Source of the DNA: Siniperca chuatsi
Lineage: Eukaryota > Chordata > Actinopteri > Centrarchiformes > Sinipercidae
NCBI RefSeq assembly: GCF_020085105.1
Contig: NC_058056.1
Coordinates: forward strand, 20,750,429-20,814,428
Length of the DNA stretch: 64,000 nt
Direction of reading: 5' to 3'
Position 1 is the first letter of the stretch. Each line of letters starts with the position of its first letter. Both the position numbers and the translations under genes were made by a program. The notes below the pieces were generated by a model that was not told the DNA's origin, ran no database searches, and saw nothing but the letters and a program-made list of their open reading frames with translations. Below are positions 24,901 through 35,740 of the stretch, in pieces.

Positions 24901-25350
24901 CCTCCTCCTCTCCCTCACCCTGCCTCCTCTCACATGCCTCCCCCTCCTAACCTGTCCTCTCAAATGCCCCCACCTCCTCACCCATCTTCCTCCCAAATGC
25001 CCCCACCTCCTCACCCATCTTCTTCCCAAATGCCCCCACCTCCACACCCATCCTCCTGTCAAATGCCCCCACCTCCTCACCCATCCTCCTGTCAAATGCC
25101 TCCACCTCCACATCCATCTTCTTCCCCTTTGCCACCTCCACCCCACCCCTCATCCTCCATGCATCCACCTCCTCACCCGTCCTGCTCCAGCATGCTTCCC
25201 CCTCCTCCCCATCCTGACTTACTGATGGACAGCCACAGCCAGGCACTGTCCCGCTCCTCCACCCTGCCTCGTCGGCCCTCTGTCTCCGCCCGCAGCCATG
25301 CTGAGCAGGAGCACTACTACAAGGCCATGCAGAATGAGAGGATGTTATAG
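12260..25350 (+). CDS. plppr3: Phospholipid phosphatase-related protein type 3 (PRG-2), eight coding exons
   Basis: Coding exons are 12260-12340, 12919-13104, 14224-14353, 15433-15628, 17458-17515, 21769-21942, 22866-23699 and 24328-25350 (2682 nt, 893 residues). All junctions are GT-AG and the frame is continuous. The product is a six-pass membrane protein of the lipid phosphate phosphatase superfamily, known in neurons at the plasma membrane and axon. Membrane segments lie near residues 18-40, 75-97, 131-155, 203-221, 232-252 and 260-281, followed by a roughly 610-residue cytoplasmic tail. PLPPR3 rather than PLPPR4 is indicated by the short N-terminus, SLYPTVQ, KWL, VIAMSK, PSDRDS and the [14 protein letters not shown] block. 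Catalytic motifs are degraded: C2 is PSQH (202-205) instead of PSGH, and in C3 the Arg is Gln250 and the nucleophilic His is Ser256, so it is probably not an active phosphatase. Mammalian PLPPR3 is about 720 residues; the excess is largely a proline-rich region (about 694-855). Which fish co-orthologue (a or b) is unresolved. Confidence 0.95.
12595..12740 (+). repeat. GTGAGGAC/TTAGG repeat, copy A
   Basis: It runs from TATAGTGAGGACTGAAACAC through GGCCGGTCCTCACAACTTC and GGTTAGAATTAGGTTAGGGT. The distal half seen in the copy at 32897 is missing. It lies in plppr3 coding intron 1. Confidence 0.7.
12857..12901 (+). repeat. (GT)n microsatellite beside a plppr3 splice acceptor
   Basis: About 22 GT units ending 17 nt before plppr3 coding exon 2. 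Confidence 0.95.
12919..13104 (+). CDS. plppr3: plppr3 coding exon 2 (residues 28-89)
   Basis: It encodes the rest of membrane segment 1 ([16 protein letters not shown]), the first outer loop with [15 protein letters not shown], and segment 2 ([18 protein letters not shown]). The acceptor is CTGTCTAG and the donor GTAAGT, both phase 0. The acceptor has an unusually poor pyrimidine tract because a (GT)n array ends 17 nt upstream of the exon. Confidence 0.93.
14224..14353 (+). CDS. plppr3: plppr3 coding exon 3 (residues 90-133)
   Basis: It encodes the end of membrane segment 2 (IMMGEGLMY), the cytoplasmic loop and [18 protein letters not shown], which is strongly conserved across PLPPR3/4. The C1 motif of active lipid phosphatases (KxxxxxxRP) is not present. 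The acceptor follows CTTTCTGTAG; the donor is GTACAT, phase 1. Confidence 0.93.
15433..15628 (+). CDS. plppr3: plppr3 coding exon 4 (residues 133-198)
   Basis: It encodes membrane segment 3 ([19 protein letters not shown]) and the second outer loop, with NYT at the usual N-glycosylation position and three cysteines that align with the family. The acceptor follows a long CTCTCC tract; the donor is GTAAGA, splitting an Arg codon. Confidence 0.94.
16325..16945 (-). repeat. GTGAGGAC/TTAGG repeat, copy C, interrupted by a MITE
   Basis: Antisense copy: GCTTGTGAGGACCCATACTG, ATGCATTCCCTAGC, CCTAACCCTAACC, then the MITE (16400-16816), then CCACAACTAAATGCTTACCC through to AAAATGTCCTCACTTTT. It lies in plppr3 coding intron 4. 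Confidence 0.7.
16400..16816. mobile_element. TTAA-targeting MITE with about 75-bp inverted repeats, nested in another repeat
   Basis: The ends are GGAATAGTTTGACATTTTGG and the complement of GCAATAGTTTGACATTTTGG; similarity continues through GTTAGATGAGAAGATTGA on both sides. The left flank is TTAA (16396-16399) and the right TTAG (16817-16820), a decayed TTAA duplication. It interrupts the CCTAACCCTAACC repeat, which resumes as CCACAACTAAATGC. It has no coding capacity. Superfamily unresolved (Kolobok or piggyBac type by target site). Confidence 0.8.
17458..17515 (+). CDS. plppr3: plppr3 coding exon 5 (residues 198-217), degraded C2 motif
   Basis: This 58-nt exon encodes [23 protein letters not shown] replaces the PSGH of active lipid phosphate phosphatases, the same change as in mammalian PLPPR3. 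The acceptor is CCCCTCAG and the donor GTAAGC. Confidence 0.93.
19081..21279 (+). pseudogene. Broken RTE reverse transcriptase ORF (two frameshifts)
   Basis: The reading frame runs 19081-20733, carrying the end of the endonuclease domain and the whole RT core including FADD. It then shifts near 20680-20700 into another frame (to 21008, [18 protein letters not shown]), and shifts back near 20975-20990 ([24 protein letters not shown] ... [10 protein letters not shown]). The first break looks like a small deletion just after the RT thumb (ENRGMKL); the second like loss of about two bases. The N-terminal endonuclease is missing, so the copy cannot be autonomous. Confidence 0.88.
19081..21320 (+). 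mobile_element. 5'-truncated RTE-clade LINE with 16-bp target site duplication
   Basis: The element lies in plppr3 coding intron 5, in the sense direction. It is flanked by a perfect 16-bp direct repeat AATATAATGTCACTTA at 19065-19080 and 21321-21336. Its left edge starts inside the endonuclease C-terminus ([13 protein letters not shown]); its right edge has GATTCACTGTGGCGACCC followed by an A/G-rich GAAAAGAAG tail, as in fish RTE elements. The reverse transcriptase is RTE-like: [64 protein letters not shown] and FADD (20587-20598). The 5' truncation fits target-primed reverse transcription. Confidence 0.93.
21420..21577. repeat. Shortened copy of the GTTTGACATTTTGG MITE
   Basis: The left part CATTTTGGGAATATGATTATTTG and the right part CTCAAAATGTCAAATTATTCC correspond to the two ends of the element at 16400-16816, with GCTAACCGGCTCCTGGCTG in between. 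It lies about 85 bp downstream of the RTE LINE in the same intron. Confidence 0.65.
21769..21942 (+). CDS. plppr3: plppr3 coding exon 6 (residues 218-275), degraded C3 motif
   Basis: It encodes [20 protein letters not shown], segment 5 and most of segment 6. The C3-equivalent [13 protein letters not shown] keeps Asp260 but has Gln250 and Ser256 where active enzymes have Arg and the nucleophilic His. The exon is phase 0 at both ends, acceptor CACCACAG, donor GTTAGT. The intron before it (17516-21768) hosts the RTE LINE. Confidence 0.94.
22866..23699 (+). CDS. plppr3: plppr3 coding exon 7 (residues 276-553), proximal cytoplasmic tail
   Basis: It starts AVYAVGNF, ending segment 6, then encodes the tail with family blocks [56 protein letters not shown], an acidic run near residues 435-460, [21 protein letters not shown] and [12 protein letters not shown]. 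The acidic stretch is the counterpart of the poly-Glu box of mammalian PLPPR3 but is shorter and broken by Gly and Ala. The donor is CAG|GTGAGG; reading through would add 18 residues before a stop at 23754. Confidence 0.93.
24328..25350 (+). CDS. plppr3: plppr3 last coding exon (residues 554-893), proline-rich distal tail
   Basis: It begins VIAMSKQQG after a CCTGCAG acceptor, as in mammalian PLPPR3, and includes PSDRDSC and [16 protein letters not shown] proline-rich region follows (about 694-855) containing tandem 11-residue [13 protein letters not shown] units, then the conserved tail [10 protein letters not shown]...[15 protein letters not shown], which resembles the mammalian C-terminus. 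The stop is TAG at 25348. Confidence 0.93.
   Translation: MIAMSKQQGHGPISSSAKTSEGGSSSGGGSNCSESPYYRIPSDRDSCTGSNPGSIAGSGSIVTIDAHAPHHPVVRVSANNGKPWEWRNTISGNMMAADTAGDKHRVALQRQDNVSHYRDYRTLPVKTDSLCSSSASSSVEGGGELPPPPLPTSSSPLPPPSQMLSSPLPPPPPHSSSSPLPPPLHQSSSPMPPPLPHPASSHMPPPPNLSSQMPPPPHPSSSQMPPPPHPSSSQMPPPPHPSSCQMPPPPHPSSCQMPPPPHPSSSPLPPPPHPSSSMHPPPHPSCSSMLPPPPHPDLLMDSHSQALSRSSTLPRRPSVSARSHAEQEHYYKAMQNERML
24961..25158 (+). repeat. plppr3: 33-bp coding minisatellite in plppr3
   Basis: Six consecutive in-frame 33-bp units start at 24961, 24994, 25027, 25060, 25093 and 25126. The first five encode [10 protein letters not shown](S/C) and the sixth [11 protein letters not shown] (residues 765-830). More degenerate proline units lie on both sides (24760-24960, 25159-25220). 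Confidence 0.92.
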
Positions 25351-27690
25351 TGAAGGGGAAAGGCGACAGTCATCATTGTCATATCAATGATTGTACTTCA
25401 AAAGACTCAGCTGAAAGAGACAGTGAAACAAAGTAGATTGTGGCAGGTGAACAGAGATTTATGACTTTTGAAAAATGACAAAAAGGTTTAGAGACCCTGA
25501 ATCCAGAACAGCAGCTTCAGTCAAAATGCTGGAAATGAAGAGGCATCAGGGGTGGAGGACCACAGGGCAGTCTGGCAGCTCACACACACTCAGCAGGGGA
25601 TCTGGTTTTTCCCTGCTCACACATACTGCCCACAGCGCCGGCTCAACGGCCCTGAGTGGGAAAAGAACAGACAAGGGAAGAAAGAGGAGTCAAAGTGGAG
25701 TGAAAAATTTAAAACCCTAGTTTCAGCAGTCACATCCTCTGTGTTTCTATAAGACACTTTCAAAGAAGGAATGGAAGAGGCTGCAGCTGAAAGAGAGATA
25801 TTACAATGAACAGTCGGGAGTTTGCTAAATCAAGTTTCCCTTGAGAGGGGGGATAAGACTGAGAAAACAAAACAACTACAGGCAATACTAGCTCTCCTTA
25901 AACTAGCGCAGCTGTTTGCGGTTGCCAGCCATTACACACAGAGAAATTTCCGTTGTAACCAGCTGAAAAACTCAACTTCAATGCACCCAAAAGCTATGAA
26001 TAAAGAAAAGAAGTTCAACCACAGGTTCAACAGTATTAGCCACAACCCACAAAAGCATGAGTCTGTTTACCCCTCTGAATAAACAAACAAAATGGGGAAT
26101 TTTATGTTTGACGGCAAGCAAATCTGTCAGTATCCACCAGAGAGAGCCAGCTTAGGAAGTGTTACTTCTGGATGGGGTGTAAGAAGGAGGAGGAGGGGTG
26201 GGTATAAGGAGGATCACGCACAGTTGGGCACCCCTATACAGACGTCACTGAATGGATTACTGTTGTAAACATGAGAGGCAGTGGAATGGAAAGAGAATTG
26301 TTCCTAAAGTTAAGAGGGTGGCTGGGCTGCACAGCACAGCAAGCCAGGCAGCCAGTCTGTCTTTGCTGTGTGCAAAACCTGCCGCGGAGCCTGAAGCAGC
26401 ACTAAGGAGATTAACGTTTGTTTATCAAACCATGCTAGCACACTCTTCCCTCCGTAGCCCTTCACATTGGCCCTCTGGCAAGTCACAATGGTGACGTGAA
26501 TGTTAATGCAAAGCTGCCCAGTCAGTAGTGCAGTCCGCCATCACCACCAACAAGCACATTGGCTGAACCAGGTGTTGCTTGGATGCGGCTTGTGTTGCTG
26601 GCAAAGGTTTTGGTACCACTTTCTAACTATGCATACTTTATAAGTTGCTTTATTAATGATAGTTTATTTATGCTTTACAGATCAGTTTACTTATGCTTTA
26701 CAGATCAGTAATAAGACATTCTTAAGAGCAACTTTTGGGTTGTCAGGTTGTAAAACATATTTAATTGGTGTACCTTTGTCTTTTTATCAAGCTATTTTAT
26801 TTTTCAGGAAGAGCTCTGCAGGAAGACTAAATAATATTTACAATATTAACTCCTGATTTTTTTATTCATCCATCTGTCCATACATTATCTATACCCATTT
26901 ATCTTTGGCAGGTTCACAAGAAATCGCCAGTCTATCACAGGGCTACCCTTATTTAAGTATGCCTGATTAGAAAGTGATGCCAAGATTGTTTTTATATGAA
27001 ATAAATTCCTAATTTGTTGAGCAGCTGACAGTATAAACAGCCAACCAACACCATGACAGATAAAAAAATGTCGACAAAACAATCTCAACTCAAGGTCCAC
27101 TTGCTCACTTGTGTATTTATACTATGTTGTATAAAATTGTTATATGGTACCTATCATTTCATACATCGAAGTTTTTTCAAACTATCAGAAGATATTCCGT
27201 CCAATGACAAGTGCTTTATTTTAGATCGTGCTTTGATCATATTTTAATGAAAGATACAGACTCACACACAGATGAAAAAGTTGGTTTTCACTCATGCACC
27301 ACAACATCTGAAGGGTACATGAACTGATTTTGTAAAGTTGTGCTAGGAAGGGGCGAGTTAAATGGAACAAGTTGTATTTTGTAGTGGAGCTCCTCAGACG
27401 AGGAGCTGGTAGATAATGTTGCTCGTTGGTTTGTGCTGCATGTGTGTGTTTTTTTTTACTTCTGTGCTTCAAGTCTGCGCCGTTACCTTTGACAGACAGA
27501 CATGCTGCATTTTTCAGTGCTGGTGATCATCGTACTACTTTCCCCCATTTTGACTGTAAAAATACTTGATATTACCTAATATTATTAATACTATTATCAT
27601 TCCGCAGTCCTTTTTTATGGGCTAATGTTTTCTATCTGTGGTGATGTGTAACATTAATAATCTGATTGAATAAAAACTGAAGACTTCTTA
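25351..27690 (+). other. plppr3: plppr3 3' UTR candidate region
   Basis: After the stop the sequence contains no recognisable exon. Possible poly(A) signals AATAAA lie at 25999, 26078 and 27669. Which is used cannot be decided from sequence. Confidence 0.4.
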
Positions 27691-27995
27691 ACTGAGGTTT
27701 CACCTTGTGTTACTTGACAGCACAGTGACAGGTGTATATAGTACGGCTCAAAATAGAGAGAGGGTCATTGCTGGAGCAGCTTTTACCACCACTCTAATGA
27801 AAAGGATCTTCTCCATTGATCCTTGGCTTATGAGTGCTTTCATGCTCAACACAAATACACACAGCCTGATGAATACAGCACATGCACATTTGCAATGCAA
27901 CATTTGCTCCTTTCCTGTGGGCTAGTGTCAGGTTTCCATAATGAATTCTGCTAGAATGTTGGTCAATCCCAGATGACCTGCAGGGGCAGCAAAGG

Positions 27996-27997
<2 letters not shown>

Positions 27998-28059
<62 letters not shown>

Positions 28060-28191
28060 GAATTGTGGGAAATGTGTTCTTAAATTAGATTTTGTGCATT
28101 TGAGTACATGCACAGGCGTGTTTTCTAGTAAATAAAAATTATTATAGCATGATTCACATGCATTAAGGTGAATGATTAGACAGATATGGGT

Positions 28192-28239
<48 letters not shown>

Positions 28240-28491
28240 ATTTATGAATGTGTATAAAAGTAGCACATGGTCCAGGTGTAGTGAGGTCATGTGTCCATTC
28301 AGATATGTGTCAGTTTTGTGCATTTTTCTCTCTGTTTGAGTGTTTGTTTCAGCATGTATGCATATATGTGTGTGAGAGTGCTTTGGAGCATTGAGCTGTG
28401 TGATGAGGCCGTACAGGCAGTGGGGGTGCAGATGGTGTACTGAGGCCTGAGGACAGTCAGCCTGTCCATGACTCACACTCAGCAAGCCAGC

Positions 28492-28553
<62 letters not shown>
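27998..28553 (+). repeat. Cluster of three microsatellites
   Basis: (GT)n at 27999-28056, (GT)n at 28197-28238 and (CT)n at 28494-28553 within 560 bp of intergenic DNA. The long open frames across it are artefacts of low complexity. Confidence 0.95.
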
Positions 28554-28557
<4 letters not shown>

Positions 28558-29998
28558 TTGGTGGCCCAGAAAGCACAAGTGTGTATGTGTGTGTGACTGC
28601 GGGAAGCAACAGAAAATGCGGACTGAGCTGTCTGTATGCATGTGTCTATTTTTGTGTCTATGCTGATATTTCTGTGAGTGTGTGTGCACTTCTCTTTGTG
28701 TGTATGTGACCGTGACAGTGGCTGTCCAGGGGAAGCTGCTGACATTCTTTTCAGGACTGATTTACCACTGCAGCACAGCACAAAAGGCTTTTGTCCGCAG
28801 TTCCACTTTTATCTTACTCACTTTGTCACTATAATTCTACCTACTGCCATTTCACCCGGCTCCTCGTGAACCTTTACACATGGAGAAAGGGGATTTGGAG
28901 CTTTGGAGTTTACATTCGGATTTTCCTCCAGCTCTCAGCTTCTTGAATGAGGGATTAGGGTTCTAAAGGGTCATAGGGATCTTTTTACTTTCAGTCCGAT
29001 CAATATAGAGGGTAATATTTCTTAAAAAAATCAAGTATTGATCCATTTTTAGCATGAAAATATTGTTACGTCCAAAATATTGCCTTCTGGTTAGGATCTA
29101 CAGGGATTGATTATATTATCAATGGAGCCCAGCCCTTAATGAGTTATTCTTTATCAGGGTTCATTCCTGAAATGGTTGAAGAACCCCTGTTTAAAAGCCC
29201 TTTTGAAGGGCTTCACCAATTATTAAAAGGAAACGAAAGTGATGGTTTCATATTCCCATGGCAAAACGGTTGTTAAAATTTTCAGCCTTGCATCCCCACT
29301 AAATTACATTTAGTCTCAGATGGGCTTATTAAACCATGTTAGAAATCCTGTCATTTGTCGACCCACCAGTCACAGACCTTGAAGCAAGCTCTTTTGGATC
29401 CCAAGTGTTAACCAGCCTTAATGTGACAATCAGTCGTCTACCGCCACAGCCGGGGGCTAAGACTAGCATTTCTTGGAGGCTGGCTTCATTGAGTCAGTAG
29501 CTGTGTTTCCAAAACGTGTTTCTACCTAGGGGTCCAAGACAGGTTTTTTTTTTTTTTAAATCTACATTTCATCAGTTTTTTATGTGACCAAACAAAATAC
29601 AACAATAAAATCATGACCAACTGCCAAAGTAGCTGGTAATGTAACATAACATCCACAACCATATAATTTGCCAACATTTTGCTGGTGCAGAGAACTATTT
29701 CCCTCCGTGGATATAGTTGTGGAGTTCAGGATATATGCTAGCTCATTCGCTCTTTAACCCGCAGGCTATAGAGGGTGATAAACATCCTACCAGGCTACCA
29801 GTTACACCGTATCAGCCCAGCCAGGGGCCTGACATTTTTATAGGGTTGTCCTTACCTCTCAAGGCAAGTGCTGCTTTACAGGAGCTTGATTTTCAATCAC
29901 ACTGATTCTTTAGATATTCCTGACATGGGCCATTTTTATTTTCTCACCTGAATTGAAGGTCTACATAGCAAGTATTGAAAAACAAAACTAAGAGTCTA

Positions 29999-30613
29999 CA
30001 GCCATGCTAGCGGCTCTGTGAGGCTGTACTTTGGCACAACGTTGCTTTGAGCTAAATGCCAAATTCAGCATGTAAAAATGCTCACAATGACAATTTAACA
30101 TGCTATTGTTAAGCAGGTATAATATTTACCATGTTCACCATCTTTGTTTAGCGTGTCAGCATGCTAACATTAGCTAATTAGTATTAAACACAAAGCACAG
30201 CTAAGTCTGATGGGAATAGCATTAGTTTTGCAGGTATTTTATCATAAAAATTAAGTATTGGACAAATTGAAATTTTGACCTGATGATGGCGCTAGATGAA
30301 AAGTTAAGGGAACACCAAAGTGATTATAATTCATTCTGATGGGAACATGAATATCTGTACCAAATATCATAGCAATCCATCCAATAATTGTTAAGACATT
30401 TCACTCAAAACCACAAATGTCAACCCACTGATGGCTCTAAGAAAAGTCAGAGGATAATCGATGCCAGTACAATTCATCCTTTGGAGACAATGAATGTCTG
30501 TACAAAATGCCATGGCAATCCATGTAATAGTTGTTGAGATACTTCTGTCTGGGCCAAAGTGTTGGACTGACCAACAGACCAACATTGCCAGAGTAATGCC
30601 ACTAGCATGGCTG
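29999..30613. mobile_element. Teleost MITE with CAGCCATGCTAG inverted termini
   Basis: About 615 bp with inverted ends CAGCCATGCTAGCGGC and (complement) CAGCCATGCTAGTGGC. The interior has the repeated phrases CCAAATATCATAGCAATCCA and CAAAATGCCATGGCAATCCA, and GTCAGCATGCTAACATTAGC, typical of an abundant percomorph repeat. Intergenic between plppr3 and palm1. Confidence 0.75.
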
Positions 30614-32850
30614 AAAATTCATGTAACTCATCCATGGCAGAGCAAAAAATAAATAAATAACATGGCTGACTGTCTGTAAATAAGACTGTTTCTAAAAATT
30701 CCTCAAAAGTTGACTTTGTAAAAATGCAAGGCTTTCATGTGACAGCTTAAAGATACACTCTACTAAGCAGAGAAAGTATGTAAGTCTTACAGTCCCTCTC
30801 TCTGCTTCTCCAATTATACTTGATGTGTCTGCTTGGCTGTTTTCTCATGCTTTCCTCTGAGGAGATGAGGTGATGAAGATAGAGAGATGGAAACAACACA
30901 CTCCTGTACCCCCTTGCCCCACATGCATGGGCGCACACAGAAACACGTAAACACAGATATGCATTCCCATGAGCATACACAGTAACTCACTCACTAAAGC
31001 CCAGATCTAGAGATTGATGCATTAAGATGAACATCCTTCTACAGATAGACACACAATCACATAAAAATTCACAGGTACACACAAATATGCCTACTTTTGC
31101 CTTCATGCTATTTGTCTACATGTAGAGGCAGATGAGGGGGAACAATGCAGTGTATTTGAGCATGAGTGGACATGATGTGGTTGTGGCCTTACATGCATGA
31201 GTAAGACTTTACAGTACATGGCTTCAATACCCTACAGGCCTAGCAATGGGTAGTAACACACTGACACAGTTATCAGACCAGACTAATTGGGTCTGGGACT
31301 ATGTGTGTGTCCGTGTGTAGGAGAACCTTGTTGTATGCATGTCTTAATGTATGTGTGACCCTTTCATGCATTTGTGTTGAACCCTATACACAATACTCCT
31401 CCTTCACTGCCCTCTCACCTCTAAACCTTCTCAAATGTGGATGTAAGAAATCAAGTAAGTGCATGTATGTATACGTCCATCTGCTTGCGTGTGTTGTGTC
31501 CCTCCGTGCATCTGTAACGACTGCATATGTCACATGAGCCTCTGCGCTGTCTTACCTCTACTCCCGTACGTCTTCTCAAATTCATGAATATCTCTCCTGC
31601 CAGGAAAAACTGTGAGATGTGTCAGAGTTTTCTATGGAAGCTCTTGGCAGACGATCACGCACTCTTGCAACTGTCTGACCCAGTTTCAGTCCTCAACATC
31701 ACCGCAGTTACGATGCTGAGGCATATTATGCACTATACACAAAAACACGCACACAAACACAAACATTTAGCTAACTGCAACATTGCACATTACCACACAT
31801 TCACCATGTCACAATCAAATGGTACACTTATGGTACACTATTAACTCTGCAAGTACACGCATGCACATGTATACTGCTCGCATAAGTGTTTCACCAGTGC
31901 AAATAATCCAGTATGATATAAAAAAGAGAGAGTTCCATCGTTAATCCAGTCTAAATCAGTCCGTCTGGGAGCATCAATTTAATGAGTAAATTAGAGCGCT
32001 GCGGCACTACACTCATCTGTACTCATGCCTGTAATCCGTCCTATTTCATATCAGCTTCAAGCAGGGGAGCAAAGACAAAGACTGCATCTAAATGTAGCTG
32101 ACTGGGTCTAAGTGTACCTGACTGTTTCTGAATATTTTCTAACCCAGTAGTCATCCTACATCTTGTAGTCAAATGAAGGAATGAATAAATAAGTGAATAA
32201 AATGTGATGTGAGGAGGGATGAAAGGAATGAAGAGTGGAGACTTAAAGACGGATGATAGAAGGAATCAAGGGTTAAGAGAAATAGGGAGGCATACAGGAG
32301 TAAATGGAGGGGGAAAGGAAGGTAGGCATAAATAATCAAATGTTTGGCACAAGGAAGAAAGAAAATAGTGAAGAGAAAAGAATTAAAGATGGATCAAGAA
32401 AACAGATGAAAAGAGAGACACAAGGAGGCTGAAAGGGAGGCAAAGAAGGAAGGAAGGAGGGAGCAGGAGGAACAAATAAAGAAATGAACAAACAAACAAA
32501 TGTATGGCACAAAGAAGGAAGAAATTAATAAAGGTGGGAAAGCTAAAAAAAAAAGGAAGCAAAAACAGAAATAACTAAATGAATGGGGGAGAGAAAAGGT
32601 CCTTGTCAAGTTTCAAGTGACTTTATGGGTGAAAGACAGAAATAAAAGAGCTGTCACTCCACTGACTCCCAGTTGAGCCTATGAATGGATCACTGGCTTC
32701 ACCATGATATTCGCTGACCTGCATAAAAGCCACCGATTAACACATTGTCACATCTGATGCCAACTTGATCCAGCACGGGGGGGACAGACGGACAGATATT
32801 GAGAAAGAGAGAAGAAGAAAATAGGAGCTCCACTGCCATGAGCCAAACAT

Positions 32851-32853
<3 letters not shown>

Positions 32854-32896
<43 letters not shown>
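32854..32896 (+). repeat. (GT)n microsatellite abutting the GTGAGGAC repeat
   Basis: About 21 GT units running directly into repeat copy B. Confidence 0.95.
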
Positions 32897-32899
<3 letters not shown>

Positions 32900-33120
32900 A
32901 TAGTGAGGACTGAAGCATGTTTTCTACCTACAGAGTGAGGACATGTTTAGAAAATTAGGAGATTTTGGCCGGTCCTCACAACTTCAAAGGGCTGTTTGAA
33001 GGTTAAGACTTGGTTTTAAGGGTTAGGTTAGAATTAGGGTATGGTTAAGGTTAGGGTAAGGGGCTAGGGAATGCATTATGTCAGTGACGGTCCTCACAAA
33101 GATAGAAGTACAAGGATGTG
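32897..33120 (+). repeat. GTGAGGAC/TTAGG repeat, copy B (fullest)
   Basis: It starts at ATAGTGAGGACTGAAGCATG directly after a (GT)n array, includes GGCCGGTCCTCACAACTTC, telomere-like GGTTAAGGTTAGGGTAAGG, GAATGCATTATGTCAGTGAC and GGTCCTCACAAAGATAGAAG, and is followed by a second GT-rich tract (33119-33134). Confidence 0.75.
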
Positions 33121-34103
33121 CGTGTGTGTGTGTGGGCGGATGCAGTGATGGGACAGTGACAGTAGGTGTGTAACTAATGATGGCGCCTTATAATGAGGCC
33201 GACACATCCATTCACACTCACACATTTCCATTGCATGACTCTCATTATTCCCCTGTGGATTTCCAGCAACAGACTGATGTGCATTTGTGTACATATTCAA
33301 AAGGACAGCCAGATTAAGAGAACAGTATTATAAAAAGTGAGTCAGACGCAGACCAAACGCTCATCTTTCATTATTCATGTATGGTTTAGTGGCGGTATTG
33401 TGTTACCATGGAGAGAAGTACACCGAGAAGTAAAAAGTGACACAGGAAGAAAGAGAGAAGAGAGGAAGAATAACAAAATGAAAATGGAGGAAAAGGCGAA
33501 TTAGACAGAGACAAGGTAAAAGGTGTTAGAGAAATATTATCTTTTGATGTACTCCAGTGAAACAGCTCATTACAAAGCAGAGCAACAAAAGAAAGTGCAA
33601 AAATTCTCAAACTCCCACACACACCCACATACACAGGCACGACAGCATATATCTGAGGAGAATACAAAACAATCTACAGTAGCCCACAGAGGCACAACTG
33701 ACATTTTAAAACATACAGTGAGAGACAGAGACTGAGGCAGGTAGACAGAGAAAGCAAAAAGAGAGACTCAAGTGCAACATTTTGGCATTTTTCTGGCCAA
33801 GTGCACTGAGGGTATTCCAGGATGGAGGAAACTCTTTATACTCCTTCTCCCCAGGCCTCAAACTGCCTTTCAGCTCCTTCCCTCAATACTTTAGTCTCTC
33901 CCTCTCTCTCTTATCCATTCACTTTCTCAACACCCCTCCCCTGCTGTGGATTTACACCCGCCTCCTCCAAATTCCACTCACTTATTTTCATTTTGGGTAA
34001 TTTTTATTCCGCTGATGTTTATTCATGACCGAGGTTCTGAGAGGGAGATAAGACGCCAAGTGCTGAGCTGGCCCCAAGGGCTGTGAGGGCTCCAAGTCAG
34101 TTT

Positions 34104-34104
<1 letters not shown>

Positions 34105-34134
<30 letters not shown>
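34105..34134 (+). repeat. (CA)n microsatellite
   Basis: About 15 CA units, intergenic. Confidence 0.93.
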
Positions 34135-34136
<2 letters not shown>

Positions 34137-35362
34137 CACATAAACACACAAAAAAGCACCTGCTGGAGCGCTTCTTGCATAGCCTACATGTTCACATGAA
34201 GACACACACATGCATGTCAACCCTCCCACAAACAACGTATTCGGTTTCTCTTCACGTACAAACTGAGGTGTTTAGTCCGCCAAAAGCCACTATCGTTATC
34301 AGATTGAGACAGCCTCCCTTCGCTGTTTCTGTTTGTCTAGGAGAAAATCTTTTCTTTTTTTAGATGTCAGTACCAAAACATGCCTGACCCTCATCTGTCA
34401 GCAGTGTTTATCATGATGTCATGACAGACACACACACACCACAAGGGAGGATGCGTTTCTTTTCCAAAACCACCCTCCAACATGTAGTTGTATTTGTACG
34501 TTTCCTACTTGGTGCTTCTGTGTATGCAAGTGTGAGCGTAGACAGATTTGCAGTTAAAATGGCCAGAGGGAGAGAGCGAGATGAGAGATGTGATGTGCAG
34601 AAAGTGAGCGAGAGACACAGAGAAAATGAGGCGTTTGTCTCTCAGAGTGGGTTCAAGTCCTTCTTATTCGCCCTCACCGGCTCCCAAATCTGCTCCGCCA
34701 CTTTCCTATTTCTACACCTTTCTCTAAGTCCCCAGACAGTCCACACCAATCTGATCCCTATCTGTGTCTTTCCTCTGCACCTTGTCCACCTTTCCAAATT
34801 CTGAGAAATGACTGAGTCTGAGCTTGTTTGGCATTGGGGGGGGGGGCTGTCAGTTTGATCACAGTAGTGGAACTCCCTAACATATCTAGCCATAATCACA
34901 CTTGCAGGTTTTAATCTTGGTTCCGTAGGAGACTGTGGGACACGTTAAAGGACTAAACCACATATTGAGAAATTGCTCTATTGGTCTACTTTTCTCTACA
35001 GTGAGGACTTAGGTAGATAGCAAAATGCCCATTGTGTTCCCATGGATTAACTCCCACACCCAATGTTAACAGCTTAGGTGACACTATATTGAGTTCTAAT
35101 AACCTAGTATGCTTTGATTTGGTAATTTGCAGCTGAAAAGACATCTGAACTGAGTTGAATTTAATTGAAAGGTGATGCCTAGTCACTGAAATGATGTTAT
35201 ATGTAACCTGGATGCCTATAAGAACTTTCATTTTCAATCACATTTTGTCCAGTTATAACCTAGATGTCCAGATGTCTTTTGACCTGCAAAGCATCAAATC
35301 ATTGTTTTTTGGGAGGTGACTATCTCATTTAAAAAAAAGAGACCTCTGCAAGCAATTCTTAA

Positions 35363-35740
35363 AGGCCCTGAAAACCTATTTCCTCAGTGAGCATCTTGCT
35401 ATGAGAGATGGGGTCCTGCTTGAACATACAATTTTCTGTTAGAAAGTGTAGTGTTTTTTGTCTGTACTCTTCTCATTGAAGCAGGTGAGGCTCAGTTGAA
35501 AAAGGTATGTGTGTGGACCAATCGGAATTCAGCAACATTTGATCTGATCTGAAAATCTGATGACACAAATCTGATCAAACTGCACTCACTGATGAAGCAG
35601 ATTAGCTGATTTTTTGAGTGTTAAACTCTTAATAAATAACACCTAAGAATGTTGGGGGTGTTATTATTTTTTCAAACTTTAACTTTGCTTTCTTAGCCAG
35701 AAATATTTAATGTTATAGAGAGCCCAGGTTTTCACAGGCT
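35363..35740. mobile_element. TTAA-flanked MITE, AAAGGCCCTGAAAACC family
   Basis: A 378-bp unit between TTAA at 35359-35362 and TTAA at 35741-35744. The ends are AAGGCCCTGAAAACCT and the complement AAGCCTGTGAAAACCT. The interior (GGTGAGGCTCAGTTG, GTGTGGACCAATCGGAAT, GATCTGATCTGAAAATCTGA) matches a repeat I recognise from percomorph fish. No ORF. Confidence 0.75.

Noticed and set aside
27928..28689. 253-codon open frame on the minus strand
   Set aside because: Made of THTH and RERE repeats from (GT)n and (CT)n microsatellites; no domain, no splice context.
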